Assembly: GCA_964354225.1 (NCBI GenBank)
Contig: CAYGZC010000297.1
Location: 1 to 18,128, forward strand
Source: CAYGZC01 sp964354225
Lineage (GTDB): Bacteria > Bacteroidota > Ignavibacteria > UBA10030 > SZUA-254
Length of the DNA: 18,128 nt
Direction: 5' to 3'
Position 1 is the first letter of the stretch; every line of letters begins with the position of its first letter. Positions 8,489-15,365 of this stretch are shown here, one piece after another. The position numbers were made by a program, and so were the translations under genes. The notes under the pieces are model-generated. The model saw only the letters and a program-made list of their open reading frames with translations, was not told where the DNA came from and did no database searches.

Positions 8489-10609
8489 GTGAGCAGGCTC
8501 GGGATCAGGCTCTACAAGCGGGATTTTACGTCGGCGCTGGTGTCGTCGGATGTCAGGCTGGAGCCGGTGTCGTATAGCTGGAACGCGCTCGGCGGTCCCG
8601 AGGTGGCGGAGATTCGCGCCGTAGGCAACGAGTGGGCGATCTGGCAGATGTGCGACTGGCTGCGGGTGCCGGTGGAGATCGTGGACGAACACGCCCGGGC
8701 CGTCTGGTGGGGCTATATCGCCGAGGTGACGATCGGCACGGGCGCGGTGGAGCTGGGTCTGACGCTGGAGACAATGGCCAACCGGGTCGCCGTGCAATAC
8801 CAGGACCTGGCCAGCGGATCCGGCGCGACGGATATCACCGGCTGGCTCGAAGACGCCGATTCGGTGGATGAGTACGGCCGGTTCGAGCTGATATCGAGCG
8901 TGGATAGCGGATCTCCGGAGGCGGCGGCCGGCCTGCGGATGCGGATGCTGGACGAGCTGCGCTATCCGGTGCCGATCATACGCCACATCGGGCGCGGCGG
9001 CGAGCTGGCGGCGACGATCCGCTGTCGTGGATGGTGGACCTCGCTGAGCTGGCAGTATTACAAGAATGACTTTCTGGCCACGGCGACGACGACCGCGCAG
9101 ATCGAGGCGATCCTCAACGATGAGGCGCAGTTCATCACGGCCAGCGACATCCTCGTGACCGGCGACATCAGCCTGAGCCAGTACCAGGACGGCACGAAGA
9201 CGGCGCTGGCGATCGTCGAGAACCTGATCGCGGCGGGCCTGGCCGATGGCAGCGGGCTGCTGGCCACCGTCTCCAAGGAACGCGTGGCCCGTATCTGGCA
9301 GGAACCGACCGCGGACCGGCTCCATCTCACGGCGGATGGGCAAGTAACCGACCTGTGGGGCAATCCACTCCTGCAGCACACCTGCCCGGTGGGCGAGTGG
9401 TGCATGTTGCGAGACGTGGTCCCGCCGACGGTGGATGTGGGCCGGCTGGCCAATCCGACCCGCTTCTTCGTGCAGCGCAGCGAGTTCTCGGTGGCCACGT
9501 GGACGCTGGTCATGGAGCCGCGCGGCACGATCAGCCCCTGGCAGGCGCTGACCGGACGCACGGGTGTACCCAGCTCTCCGAACGCCGGCCAGACCTGGGT
9601 GGGGCTCTACGAGGGTCCGCATGTCGGGATGTTTGCGATGGAGAACCAGGACGACGGCACGTGGAGCGTCATGGTGCGAGCGGTGGACACGGCCAACGTG
9701 CCCTTTATGAGCGTCGGCGGGCGTAACTACCGGACGAACTCGAAATGGGTGCGGATCGGGTACGAAGATGCGCTGCACATCAGCCTCGGCGAGACGGGGG
9801 CTGCCGGGGACCCGGAGACACATCCGGATATCCAGGTGCCGGCGAAGGCGTTGACCAGCGTCGGAGTTCCTGGCGGCCAGGCGCTGACCGCGGACGGCAG
9901 TGGCGGCGTACAATGGGGGGATGCGCCAGGCGCACAGGGTCCGCAGGGAGCGGCAGGACCGCAAGGCCCTTCGGGGGGTCCACAAGGTTCGCAAGGAGCC
10001 ACCGGATCGTCGGGTAGTCAAGGGAGCCGCGGTTATCAGGGTTACAGAGGTTACCAGGGCAGCCAGGGCGCAACCGGATCACAGGGCAGCCAGGGATCGA
10101 CAGGCGGCGCGGGGCGGGTGCTGCTCAGCGAACAGACGCCGACGGGGACCACGGTCACATTCTCCGACATCCCTGCGACGTACAAGTCGCTCTACGTGGA
10201 GTGGGTTGCCAGGACCGATAAGGCATCCGTCGACTTCGAAGGGGTTAGTGTCTACCTCAACAATGACACAACAGATGCGAATTACTATCGCGAGCGGATA
10301 CTGGTACAAGACACCAACGTCCTTGCTGCTGAAGCCTCCGACTCGTATATCATCATCGTTCCAGCAGCCACTGCTGTAGCAAACTCTCCATGTTCTGGAT
10401 GGCTGCGCATCGTTGGCTATGCCTCGACAGTGTTCTGCAAAAACATATTGTCCATGAGCACATTGCGAGAGACGACCACCAGCATGGCCATCAGCGTCCG
10501 CAGCTCTGAGTGGGCGAACACTGCTGCGGTGACTCGGATCGATATCGTGACAAACACCGGCGGCAATTTCGTGACCGGATCGACGTTTCGGCTCTATGGA
10601 GAATACTGA
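8489..10609 (+). CDS. Baseplate hub (Tal-like) protein fused to collagen stalk and fibre tip
   Basis: This 706-aa protein starts at GTG 8489, five bases after GGAG at 8480-8483. Residues 1 to about 350 resemble siphovirus tail-tip hub proteins (YSWNALGGPEVAEI, RVPVEIVDEHARAVWWGYI, LTLETMANRVAVQYQDL), which build the central baseplate. Residues ~350-480 are a linker region ending in the fibre-type motif VPGGQALTADGSGGVQWGD. Residues ~480-542 are collagen triplets (GPQGAAGPQ, GSQGSRGYQGYRGYQG). Residues ~543-706 are a beta-type tip (FSDIPATYKSLYVEWVARTD, ending GSTFRLYGEY), a C-terminal domain I recall from phage fibres. Hub, stalk and receptor-binding tip thus appear in one chain, which I infer forms a trimeric tail-tip fibre. 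The hub label is inferred from position and pattern. Confidence 0.8.
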   Translation: MSRLGIRLYKRDFTSALVSSDVRLEPVSYSWNALGGPEVAEIRAVGNEWAIWQMCDWLRVPVEIVDEHARAVWWGYIAEVTIGTGAVELGLTLETMANRVAVQYQDLASGSGATDITGWLEDADSVDEYGRFELISSVDSGSPEAAAGLRMRMLDELRYPVPIIRHIGRGGELAATIRCRGWWTSLSWQYYKNDFLATATTTAQIEAILNDEAQFITASDILVTGDISLSQYQDGTKTALAIVENLIAAGLADGSGLLATVSKERVARIWQEPTADRLHLTADGQVTDLWGNPLLQHTCPVGEWCMLRDVVPPTVDVGRLANPTRFFVQRSEFSVATWTLVMEPRGTISPWQALTGRTGVPSSPNAGQTWVGLYEGPHVGMFAMENQDDGTWSVMVRAVDTANVPFMSVGGRNYRTNSKWVRIGYEDALHISLGETGAAGDPETHPDIQVPAKALTSVGVPGGQALTADGSGGVQWGDAPGAQGPQGAAGPQGPSGGPQGSQGATGSSGSQGSRGYQGYRGYQGSQGATGSQGSQGSTGGAGRVLLSEQTPTGTTVTFSDIPATYKSLYVEWVARTDKASVDFEGVSVYLNNDTTDANYYRERILVQDTNVLAAEASDSYIIIVPAATAVANSPCSGWLRIVGYASTVFCKNILSMSTLRETTTSMAISVRSSEWANTAAVTRIDIVTNTGGNFVTGSTFRLYGEY

Positions 10610-10672
10610 TAAGCGGGATTATGGACTGGCCCCCACCCCCGGCCCCGCCCCCGAACGTCAGGGGAGGGGAGC
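10606..10672 (+). repeat. Fibre/portal junction: TGATAA-TTAT repeat and G/C palindrome
   Basis: The fibre stop TGA (10607-10609) is part of a TGATAA-GCGGGA-TTATGG imperfect inverted repeat like those at other junctions. Next comes a C-rich then G-rich block, about 10629-10669 (CCCCCG-AACGTCA-GGGGAGGGGAG), a looser version of the C6/G6 palindromes at 11921, 13215 and 15811. No gene lies here. Confidence 0.55.
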
Positions 10673-10693
10673 GTGGGGAGGATGGAGGCGACT

Positions 10694-12019
10694 ATGGGAT
10701 TAATTGAGCAGATCGGGCGATTGTTTGGGCGGGGCCAGGCGCAGGCGGACGCCGGGCGGACCACCAGCGACGAGATGCCGCGGCCTCCGGCGCAGCCGCT
10801 GGCGCTGAGCGAGCGGATGCGCGGGGAGACGGACCGGCGCAGCGTGGTGGCGGCCTGCCGGGAGATGTACAGGACAGATCCACGGGCGCGCGGGGTGATC
10901 CGCACGCTGGCGCGCGACATGGTGCGCGGGGGCTTCACGGTCGAGGCGGAGGGTCCGCAGGGCGTGCGAGCCGAGGAAGGCGCCGAGGAGCTGATCGAGC
11001 GGCTAGGGCTGGCGCAGCGCCTGGACGACTGGGTGCGGCTGACGCTGCGGGACGGCGACTCGTTCCTGGAACTGAGCGTAAACGGGCGCAATGAGATCGT
11101 CGAGGTCACGCGCAAGCCGACGCTGCAGGTGCGGCGGAACTCGGGCGAGGATGACCGGTTCACGGATCCGACAGGGGCGTTCTGGATGGCCGACGAAATC
11201 TGGATGGGGATGGGGGCGCCGGCGGATGCGCTGTGGTTCGCCGAGTGGCAGATGATCCACGCGCGTTGGGATCACGACGAGGGCAGCCGTTACGGATCGC
11301 CGCTGTTCGAGGCCAGCCTGGGCGCGTGGAAGCGGGTGCGCGAAGGCGAGCTGGACATGGCGGTCCGGCGCAAGACGCGGGCCGGCGTGAAGTACCTACA
11401 CAAGTTCCCCCAGGGCAGCAGCCCGGGCGAGATCACAGCCTACCGCGAGCAGAACCGGGACACGCTCGACAATCCGATGGCGGCGATTGCCGACTATTTT
11501 GGGACGGTGGACATCAGCATCCTGCAGGGGGACGCCACGCTGGACCAGTTCGGCGACGTGATGCACCACGTGCGGACCTGGTGGCTGTCGAGTCCGGTGC
11601 CGATGAGTCTGTTGGGCTACGGGCAGGACCTGAACCGGGATGTGCTGCAGGAGCAGCAGGCGCAGTACCGTCGGGCGCTGGATAACCTGACGAGCTGGGT
11701 CGAAATCGAGATCGTGGTGCCGCTGCTGGAGCGCCAGTGGCTGCTGATGGGAATCGTGCCGGAGGGTCTGGGCTACGAGATCAAGTGGCCCTCGACCGAG
11801 GTGGCGGATGCGGCGACGCTGCGGGATGCGGCGGACGCGGCGGTGCGACTGCTGGCGCTGGGTGTGCCGGCGCAGACGGCGATCGAGGTGGTGAGCAGGT
11901 TTGTGCCGGGGGTGGATTTGAGCGCCCCCCCCCGCCCCCCAACATTGGGGGGAGATAAGGAGCGCGCGACGCCGGAGAGGATGGCGGAGATTGCCGACAA
12001 ACTGGGGGGAGGGCAATGA
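10694..12019 (+). CDS. Phage portal protein
   Basis: This 441-aa protein forms the dodecameric ring at the head vertex through which DNA is packaged and ejected. The start is ATG 10694, five bases after GGAGG at 10684-10688; further upstream in-frame codons are less well placed. Supporting features are MYRTDPRARGVIRTLARDMV near the N-terminus, WVRLTLRDGDSFLELSV, ARWDHDEGSRYGSPLFEASL, VMHHVRTWWLSSPVPMSLLG and EQQAQYRRALDNLTSWVE, all typical of portal proteins. Length is usual for the family. The following Mu gpF-like gene is the classical portal partner. Residues ~409-423 (SAPPRPPTLGGDKER) are encoded by a C/G palindrome that looks inserted. Assignment is strong; subfamily not determined. Confidence 0.92.
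   Translation: MGLIEQIGRLFGRGQAQADAGRTTSDEMPRPPAQPLALSERMRGETDRRSVVAACREMYRTDPRARGVIRTLARDMVRGGFTVEAEGPQGVRAEEGAEELIERLGLAQRLDDWVRLTLRDGDSFLELSVNGRNEIVEVTRKPTLQVRRNSGEDDRFTDPTGAFWMADEIWMGMGAPADALWFAEWQMIHARWDHDEGSRYGSPLFEASLGAWKRVREGELDMAVRRKTRAGVKYLHKFPQGSSPGEITAYREQNRDTLDNPMAAIADYFGTVDISILQGDATLDQFGDVMHHVRTWWLSSPVPMSLLGYGQDLNRDVLQEQQAQYRRALDNLTSWVEIEIVVPLLERQWLLMGIVPEGLGYEIKWPSTEVADAATLRDAADAAVRLLALGVPAQTAIEVVSRFVPGVDLSAPPRPPTLGGDKERATPERMAEIADKLGGGQ
11921..11955 (+). repeat. In-frame C/G palindrome in portal gene
   Basis: After a C-rich run the core is CCCCCCAACATTGGGGGG at 11935-11952, an inverted repeat with 8-bp arms and a two-base centre. It encodes PPRPPTLGG within the portal C-terminus without breaking the frame. 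The same design recurs in two other genes. Confidence 0.85.
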
Positions 12020-12089
12020 ATTGCCCTGCTACGAACCCTGCTACGAACGGCTAATACCGGTTATCGGATGCGTGGTGCGTGATGCGTGA
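12020..12089 (+). repeat. Portal/gpF junction: 12-bp duplication, GGTTATCGG and TGCGTGN heptamers
   Basis: The gap holds two tandem copies of CCCTGCTACGAA (12024-12035, 12036-12047). A GCTAATACCGGTTATCGG segment follows, then three heptamers TGCGTGG, TGCGTGA, TGCGTGA (12069-12089). The predicted GTG start codon of the next gene (12086-12088) lies inside the third heptamer. There is no clear ribosome binding site. Confidence 0.75.
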
Positions 12090-13360
12090 AAACACTTAAG
12101 GATGTGCCGGTGGGGCTGGTGTGGGAGGCGCAGCAGGCGGCGCTGATGCGGTTGCAGCTTTATGCCGTGATGCGGACGCATGAGATGCTGGCCGAGTACG
12201 CTTCGACGGCGCGCGGGGTGCTGATGCAGGCGGCCGGTGAGGATGGACTGCTGAGCGACGGGCTGGAGACGCACCTGGCGGTGGAGGGGCTGACGAAGGC
12301 ATGGATTCCGGTGTGGCAGAAGTGGGGCGAGCTGCTGGAGGCGCTGAGGTGGAACGCGGCGGCGATCCCGTTCGGGACGTTGGCGGTGATGCATGAGAGT
12401 AAATTGGTAAATTGGGAGGTTGGTAAATTGGTAACTTGGGAAAGCGGTAAATTGGGAGAGTCCACCAACCTACCAAGTTACCAATCTACCAATCTACCGA
12501 GTTACCAATCTACCAATCTACCAAGTTACCAATCTACCAATCTTCAGGAATCGGAGCCGACGCCGGTGTTCAAGCCGCAGCTTGCGGCGGTGCTGCGGGC
12601 CTCGAGGGAGCGGGTGTATGGGGATGGGTTCAACCTGAGCTCGCGCATCTGGAAGACGGACCACGAGATCCGGGAGGGGCTCCGGCGGGTGCTGGCTGAG
12701 GGGATCGCCAAGGGGGACTCGGCGTGGAATATCGCCGGACGACTGGAGCAGTACCTGGCGCCGGGGCGGGAGTGTCCTCGGTGGGCGCGCAGCCGGCTCT
12801 ACAAGCTGACCAAGACCGACATTGCCAGCGGGGATCGCAAGGGTCTGTACACCGGGGAGGAGTGCGCCGGGCAGGGCGTGAGCTACAACGCGCTGCGGCT
12901 GGCCAGGAATGAGATCCAGATCGCGCACCACATGGCGACGGATGAGATTTTGCGGGGTATGCCGTGGATCCAGCAGGAGCAGGTGCGCCTGAGCCCGGCC
13001 CACCCGGAGACGGACATCTGCGACGACGTGGTCGCCGGCGGGGAGAACGGGAACGGCATCTATCCGGTGGGGAAGATCAGCCTGCCGCTGCATCCGCAGT
13101 GCCTGTGCTACAAGACGGCAGTGCAGATACCCGAGGCGGAGTTCACGCAGCGGATGCGCGGGTGGGTGCGCGGGGAGGGGGAGTGGCCGGAGATGGACGC
13201 CTACCACCAGAGGATGCCCCCCCAGCCCCCCAATGCTGGGGGGAGATCATGGTGGCCGTCGCTGATGGTGTGGATTGCGCGGCGGCTGGCGGTGTGGCTG
13301 TGGGGAGATGAGCCGGCGATGCGGGCGGCGCTGGAGATCGCGGGCGAGGTAGTTGGCTGA
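12086..13360 (+). CDS. Mu gpF-like minor head / head morphogenesis protein
   Basis: The gene encodes up to 424 aa. The GTG at 12086 is the first in-frame start after the junction but lies in a repeat with no good ribosome site; a GTG at 12104 is possible. Residues ~216-340 match the phage Mu protein F-like domain: GRLEQYLAPGRECPRWARS, then ALRLARNEIQIAHHMATDE, ending in the hallmark LHPQCLCY near residue 334. These proteins attach to the portal and act in head assembly or are ejected with DNA. Residues ~105-153 are coded by an inverted tandem array and read as STNLPSYQ repeats, and residues ~376-389 (MPPQPPNAGGRSWW) by a C/G palindrome; both look like insertions in linkers. The C-terminus has a short hydrophobic stretch (WWPSLMVWIARRLAVWLW). 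The stop overlaps the next start. Confidence 0.88.
   Translation: MKTLKDVPVGLVWEAQQAALMRLQLYAVMRTHEMLAEYASTARGVLMQAAGEDGLLSDGLETHLAVEGLTKAWIPVWQKWGELLEALRWNAAAIPFGTLAVMHESKLVNWEVGKLVTWESGKLGESTNLPSYQSTNLPSYQSTNLPSYQSTNLQESEPTPVFKPQLAAVLRASRERVYGDGFNLSSRIWKTDHEIREGLRRVLAEGIAKGDSAWNIAGRLEQYLAPGRECPRWARSRLYKLTKTDIASGDRKGLYTGEECAGQGVSYNALRLARNEIQIAHHMATDEILRGMPWIQQEQVRLSPAHPETDICDDVVAGGENGNGIYPVGKISLPLHPQCLCYKTAVQIPEAEFTQRMRGWVRGEGEWPEMDAYHQRMPPQPPNAGGRSWWPSLMVWIARRLAVWLWGDEPAMRAALEIAGEVVG
12399..12544 (+). repeat. Inverted GGTAAATTG / CTACCAAT array inside gpF-like gene
   Basis: The left arm (12399-12460) has repeated GGTAAATTG and GGTAACTTGG motifs. The right arm (12461-12544) has three 24-bp units, starting at 12461, 12485 and 12509, plus a half unit, in the complementary sense (TCTACCAATCTACCAAGTTACC core). 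The arms could fold into a long imperfect hairpin. The array is in frame and AT-rich within a GC-rich gene. The right arm encodes STNLPSYQ three times plus STNL. Confidence 0.9.
13215..13245 (+). repeat. In-frame C/G palindrome in gpF-like gene
   Basis: A C-rich run precedes the core CCCCCCAATGCTGGGGGG at 13226-13243 (7-bp arms). It is followed by AGATC, as the portal copy is followed by AGATAA. It encodes PPQPPNAGGR near the gpF-like C-terminus. Confidence 0.85.
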
Positions 13361-13776
13361 TGGATGCCAGCCTATGCAGGCCGCTGCCGAGCGGCAAGGG
13401 ATGGATCACGCAGCCGTTTGGCGCAAATCCGGCCTCGTATGCGCGGTGGGACATGGCCGGACATAACGGGATCGACTACGGCGTGGCGTGTGGGACGCCG
13501 GTGCTGGCGGCGCACGAGGGGATCGTCGAGCACGGCAGCGATCCAGAGGGGTACGGGACGTATATCCGGGTCGTGAACGGCTATCGGATCACGATCTACG
13601 GGCACTTGAGCGCGACCACGGCGGCGCAGGGGCAGCGGGTGCAGGCGGCGGAGCAGATCGGGTTGAGCGGGAACACGGGCAACTCGACAGGGCCGCACCT
13701 GCACTTCGGGCTGAAGTGGGTGCGAGGGTGTAACCCGGCATATCGGGACTGGGTTGACCCGGTGCCGTTCCGGTAA
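13360..13776 (+). CDS. M23-family zinc metallopeptidase, phage lysin
   Basis: This 138-aa peptidase starts with an ATG overlapping the gpF-like stop by one base. It is a compact M23 (LytM-type) domain that cleaves peptidoglycan cross-bridges. Zinc ligands and catalytic residues are all present: H35-x3-D39 (HNGIDYG), H82 (YGHLS) and H113-x-H115 (PHLHFG). The flanking glycines (GNTGNSTGPH) also fit. The domain starts almost at residue 10, so there is no signal peptide, membrane anchor or separate cell-wall-binding domain. It could be an endolysin needing a holin, or a virion-associated lysin, which its place directly behind head genes would allow. Family assignment is strong; the lysis versus entry role is open. 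Confidence 0.93.
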   Translation: MDASLCRPLPSGKGWITQPFGANPASYARWDMAGHNGIDYGVACGTPVLAAHEGIVEHGSDPEGYGTYIRVVNGYRITIYGHLSATTAAQGQRVQAAEQIGLSGNTGNSTGPHLHFGLKWVRGCNPAYRDWVDPVPFR

Positions 13777-13792
13777 GGGCCGTTATCGGAGG
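13771..13792 (+). promoter_or_regulatory. Junction repeat and ribosome binding site before 13808 gene
   Basis: The lysin stop lies in CGGTAAGGGCCGTTATCGG, another GTTATCGG junction element. It runs directly into GGAGGAAA (13788-13795), the probable ribosome site of the next gene, though the distance to the ATG is long (15 bases) and TTG at 13805 is a possible start. Confidence 0.5.
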
Positions 13793-13807
13793 AAACTATC
13801 GCTCTTG

Positions 13808-14203
13808 ATGCGAGACAAGGGTGGGCAACTGAGGTCCCTGATCGCGGTTGCGATCGTTGGGATCATCACATACTACGCAACGGGAGTGTTCCAGGAGGTC
13901 TATGAGCATCGGATACGCTGGGGGCACGTGCAGCCATGCCCGGAGTGCATCGGAATGGCGGCGGTGCTGGACTGTGGGCGGTTGGGTGAGCAGGTCTGGA
14001 TTGAGGGGCCCGATGGGTGGGAGGGGCCGTTTTTGATAGTGGATTGCAGCAACGCGGCGCACCTGGAGGCGCAGAAGAGGCGCCGGCTGATCGCCGAGGT
14101 GGACTGGGAGACAGGAGTGCGCTGGCACATGCGGGCGCCGATCGAGGGCGACATCCGCTGGTCGATGCCGGAGAGGCCGCAAAGCGGGGCGCCGGAGGAG
14201 TAG
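13808..14203 (+). CDS. Small membrane-anchored Cys-containing protein, unknown function
   Basis: This 131-aa protein starts at ATG 13808 (or TTG 13805). Residues ~10-28 form one membrane helix (SLIAVAIVGIITYYATGVF) after a positively charged N-terminus, so the rest is probably outside the membrane or periplasmic-like. The soluble part has four Cys: the CPEC pair (44, 47), C56 and C80. It contains the pattern VLDCGRLGEQVWI, then GPFLIVDCSNAAHLE and AEVDWETGVRW. That arrangement faintly recalls double-psi beta-barrel proteins such as RlpA, but I cannot confirm it. It is the last gene of the rightward block and sits after the lysin, so a lysis accessory role (holin or spanin-like) is possible. 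No holin signature is clear. Confidence 0.7.
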   Translation: MRDKGGQLRSLIAVAIVGIITYYATGVFQEVYEHRIRWGHVQPCPECIGMAAVLDCGRLGEQVWIEGPDGWEGPFLIVDCSNAAHLEAQKRRRLIAEVDWETGVRWHMRAPIEGDIRWSMPERPQSGAPEE

Positions 14204-14281
14204 GGGACACGGCGGGGGGACGGTGGCTATTGGCCGCAGGGGGTTACTAGCACGTCTCCCCGCCCCCAGGTCGAGACGCCT

Positions 14282-14311
14282 CTTGACATAATTGTATCAT
14301 AACCTGTCAAG
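14282..14311. promoter_or_regulatory. AT-rich palindrome between convergent genes
   Basis: CTTGACA at 14282-14288 and TGTCAAG at 14305-14311 form a perfect 7-bp inverted repeat around 16 AT-rich bases, within the otherwise GC-rich 165-bp gap 14204-14368. It has the shape of a dimeric repressor site. TTGACA looks like a -35 box on either strand, but no -10 box sits 16-18 bp away. Confidence 0.4.
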
Positions 14312-14336
14312 TTGGGGAAAGTGATAAGGGTGGAAC

Positions 14337-14370
14337 GCCCTCGGTGACGAACCGGGGGCGCTGCTGTTTT
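14337..14370 (+). terminator. Hairpin terminator ending the rightward block
   Basis: GCCCTCGG (14337-14344) pairs with CCGGGGGC (14352-14359) across a seven-base loop, with one T-G wobble. GCTGCTG and four T (14367-14370) follow. It lies between converging genes, where a factor-independent terminator is expected. The T-run is short and overlaps the stop of the leftward gene. Confidence 0.6.
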
Positions 14371-14971
14371 AGGGTTGGTTCCAGTGATCGAGGAGGGCGG
14401 CTACGAAATCGTTGACGTTGTAGTCGGTGTCGGAACGGGCCGCCTGGAAGCGTACGGAGATATCGAGGGATAGATGTACCGTTTTGCGTGGTGCGTGGTG
14501 CGTGGTGCGTGTAACTGCGGTTACAGGCGAGTCTGATGCCGGGGCGACGGTGATGGTGCTGTTGACGTGGATGGTGATGGGGGCGGGTTGGTCGCCAAGG
14601 AGGAGGACGCGAGTGGCGGGAACTGGATTCCCGTCTGCACGGGAATGACGGGGGTCGATGCGGTAGACGGAGGCGTCGGGGGAGACGACGGCGGGGTCGG
14701 CGATAAGCTCGGCGACGGCGGGGGGGAGCTCGGGGAGGTTGACGGCGCGGCGCAGCTCGTTGCGGGCGGCCCGGGTGAGGCGGATGTCGCCGTGTTCGTA
14801 TTTCGACCACCAGGCGATGGAGTAGGCGCTGGCCAGGAGGTCCACGAGGTCGCGCAGGGGGCGGAGCTGGCGCAGCTCGACATAGATGGCCTCGTAGTCG
14901 GCGGGCCCCAGGTCATCGGTGGCGGCATGGGCGGTGAGAAGCTGGGTCTGGTAAGCGCTATTATCGGTCAT
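14369..14971 (-). CDS. Helix-turn-helix-like protein carrying two repeat insertions
   Basis: This 200-aa protein starts at ATG 14971, seven bases after a GGAG in AAGGAGATCCCCC (minus strand). The start overlaps the end of the winged-helix gene by 11 bases. Residues ~35-85 (LRPLRDLVDLLASAYSIAWW, then SKYEHGDIRLTRAARNELRR) resemble an XRE-type helix-turn-helix where a kernel such as AWWSKYEHG forms the turn. The C-terminal half is linker-like and carries two repeat-derived peptides: IDPRHSRADGNPVP near residues 104-118 from an ATTCCC-N8-GGGAAT repeat, and TRTTHHAPRK near 152-162 from a TGCGTGN array. A final conserved-looking segment (VHLSLDISVRF, then VNDFVAALLDHW) follows. It is probably a DNA-binding regulator, based on the HTH-like part and the operon; no target is known. 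Confidence 0.75.
   Translation of the reverse strand: MTDNSAYQTQLLTAHAATDDLGPADYEAIYVELRQLRPLRDLVDLLASAYSIAWWSKYEHGDIRLTRAARNELRRAVNLPELPPAVAELIADPAVVSPDASVYRIDPRHSRADGNPVPATRVLLLGDQPAPITIHVNSTITVAPASDSPVTAVTRTTHHAPRKTVHLSLDISVRFQAARSDTDYNVNDFVAALLDHWNQP
14485..14525 (+). repeat. TGCGTGG heptamer array plus TGTAAC hairpin, in frame in HTH-like gene
   Basis: Four heptamers (14485-14511) are directly followed by TGTAAC-TGCG-GTTACA (14510-14525), a perfect 6-bp hairpin with a four-base loop. The same heptamer-plus-hairpin partnership appears at 12051-12089 and 16863-16925, always with the heptamer in the same strand sense. Confidence 0.8.
14627..14646 (+). repeat. dRS3-like ATTCCC-N8-GGGAAT palindrome in HTH-like gene
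   Basis: ATTCCC (14627-14632), eight bases and GGGAAT (14641-14646) match the pattern of the widespread dRS3-type repeat known from Neisseria and many other bacteria. The flanks (ACTGG before, GACGGG after) also fit the common form that translates as RxxGNPxP or RRRES-type peptides. It is in frame in the leftward gene. Confidence 0.8.
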
Positions 14972-15356
14972 GGGGGATCTCCTTGGGGCTGTAGCGGTAG
15001 AGCAACGACGGGCGGCCACCCTTGGGGGACGGGATCCTTTCGACGATCTCCAGGATGCCCAGGAACCTCATGTGGGCGCACCAGCTGGAGGCGGTGGCCG
15101 GGGTGGAGCCGGTGCGCTCGATGAGTTGGCGGCTGGTGAAGAGCTCGCCGGGGCTGAGGTGGGCGGCGAAGTTGCGGCTGGTGTAGGTGCGGCAGGCCGT
15201 TCCCGCTGCCCCCGGGACTACGGGGAGATAGCCATCGGTGAACTCGCATAGGACGGGCTGCAGTTTTTGGCAGGCGGACCGGCAGACGGTGCTGTGCCGG
15301 CAGGATAGGCAGGTGCGAGTGTTGCCGCTGCCTGTGTAGACGGATCCCCAGGTCAT
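14961..15356 (-). CDS. Winged-helix protein with N-terminal Cys cluster
   Basis: This 131-aa protein starts at ATG 15356, five bases after GGAGG on the minus strand, a strong site. The N-terminus holds C16-x2-C19-x5-C25-x3-C29 (CLSCRHSTVCRSAC), with C37 nearby, which could bind zinc or an iron-sulfur cluster. Residues ~68-125 form a winged helix-turn-helix (LFTSRQLIERTGSTPATASS, WCAHMRFLGILEIVERI, then the wing GGRPSLLYRYS), similar to ArsR/MarR-type DNA-binding domains. Its stop overlaps the next start, suggesting coupled expression. It follows the iteron-like region 15398-15480 and may bind there. The winged helix is fairly clear; the metal site is inferred. Confidence 0.8.
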   Translation of the reverse strand: MTWGSVYTGSGNTRTCLSCRHSTVCRSACQKLQPVLCEFTDGYLPVVPGAAGTACRTYTSRNFAAHLSPGELFTSRQLIERTGSTPATASSWCAHMRFLGILEIVERIPSPKGGRPSLLYRYSPKEIPHDR

Positions 15357-15365
15357 GGTGCCCTC

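Noticed and set aside
8264..10021. A 585-codon minus-strand open frame opposite the hub/fibre gene
   Set aside because: It is an antisense shadow of low-complexity Arg/His/Pro composition.
14283..14300. TTGACA plus TATCAT as a promoter
   Set aside because: The spacing is only six bases and no downstream gene starts there. TATGAT on the other strand is also wrongly spaced.
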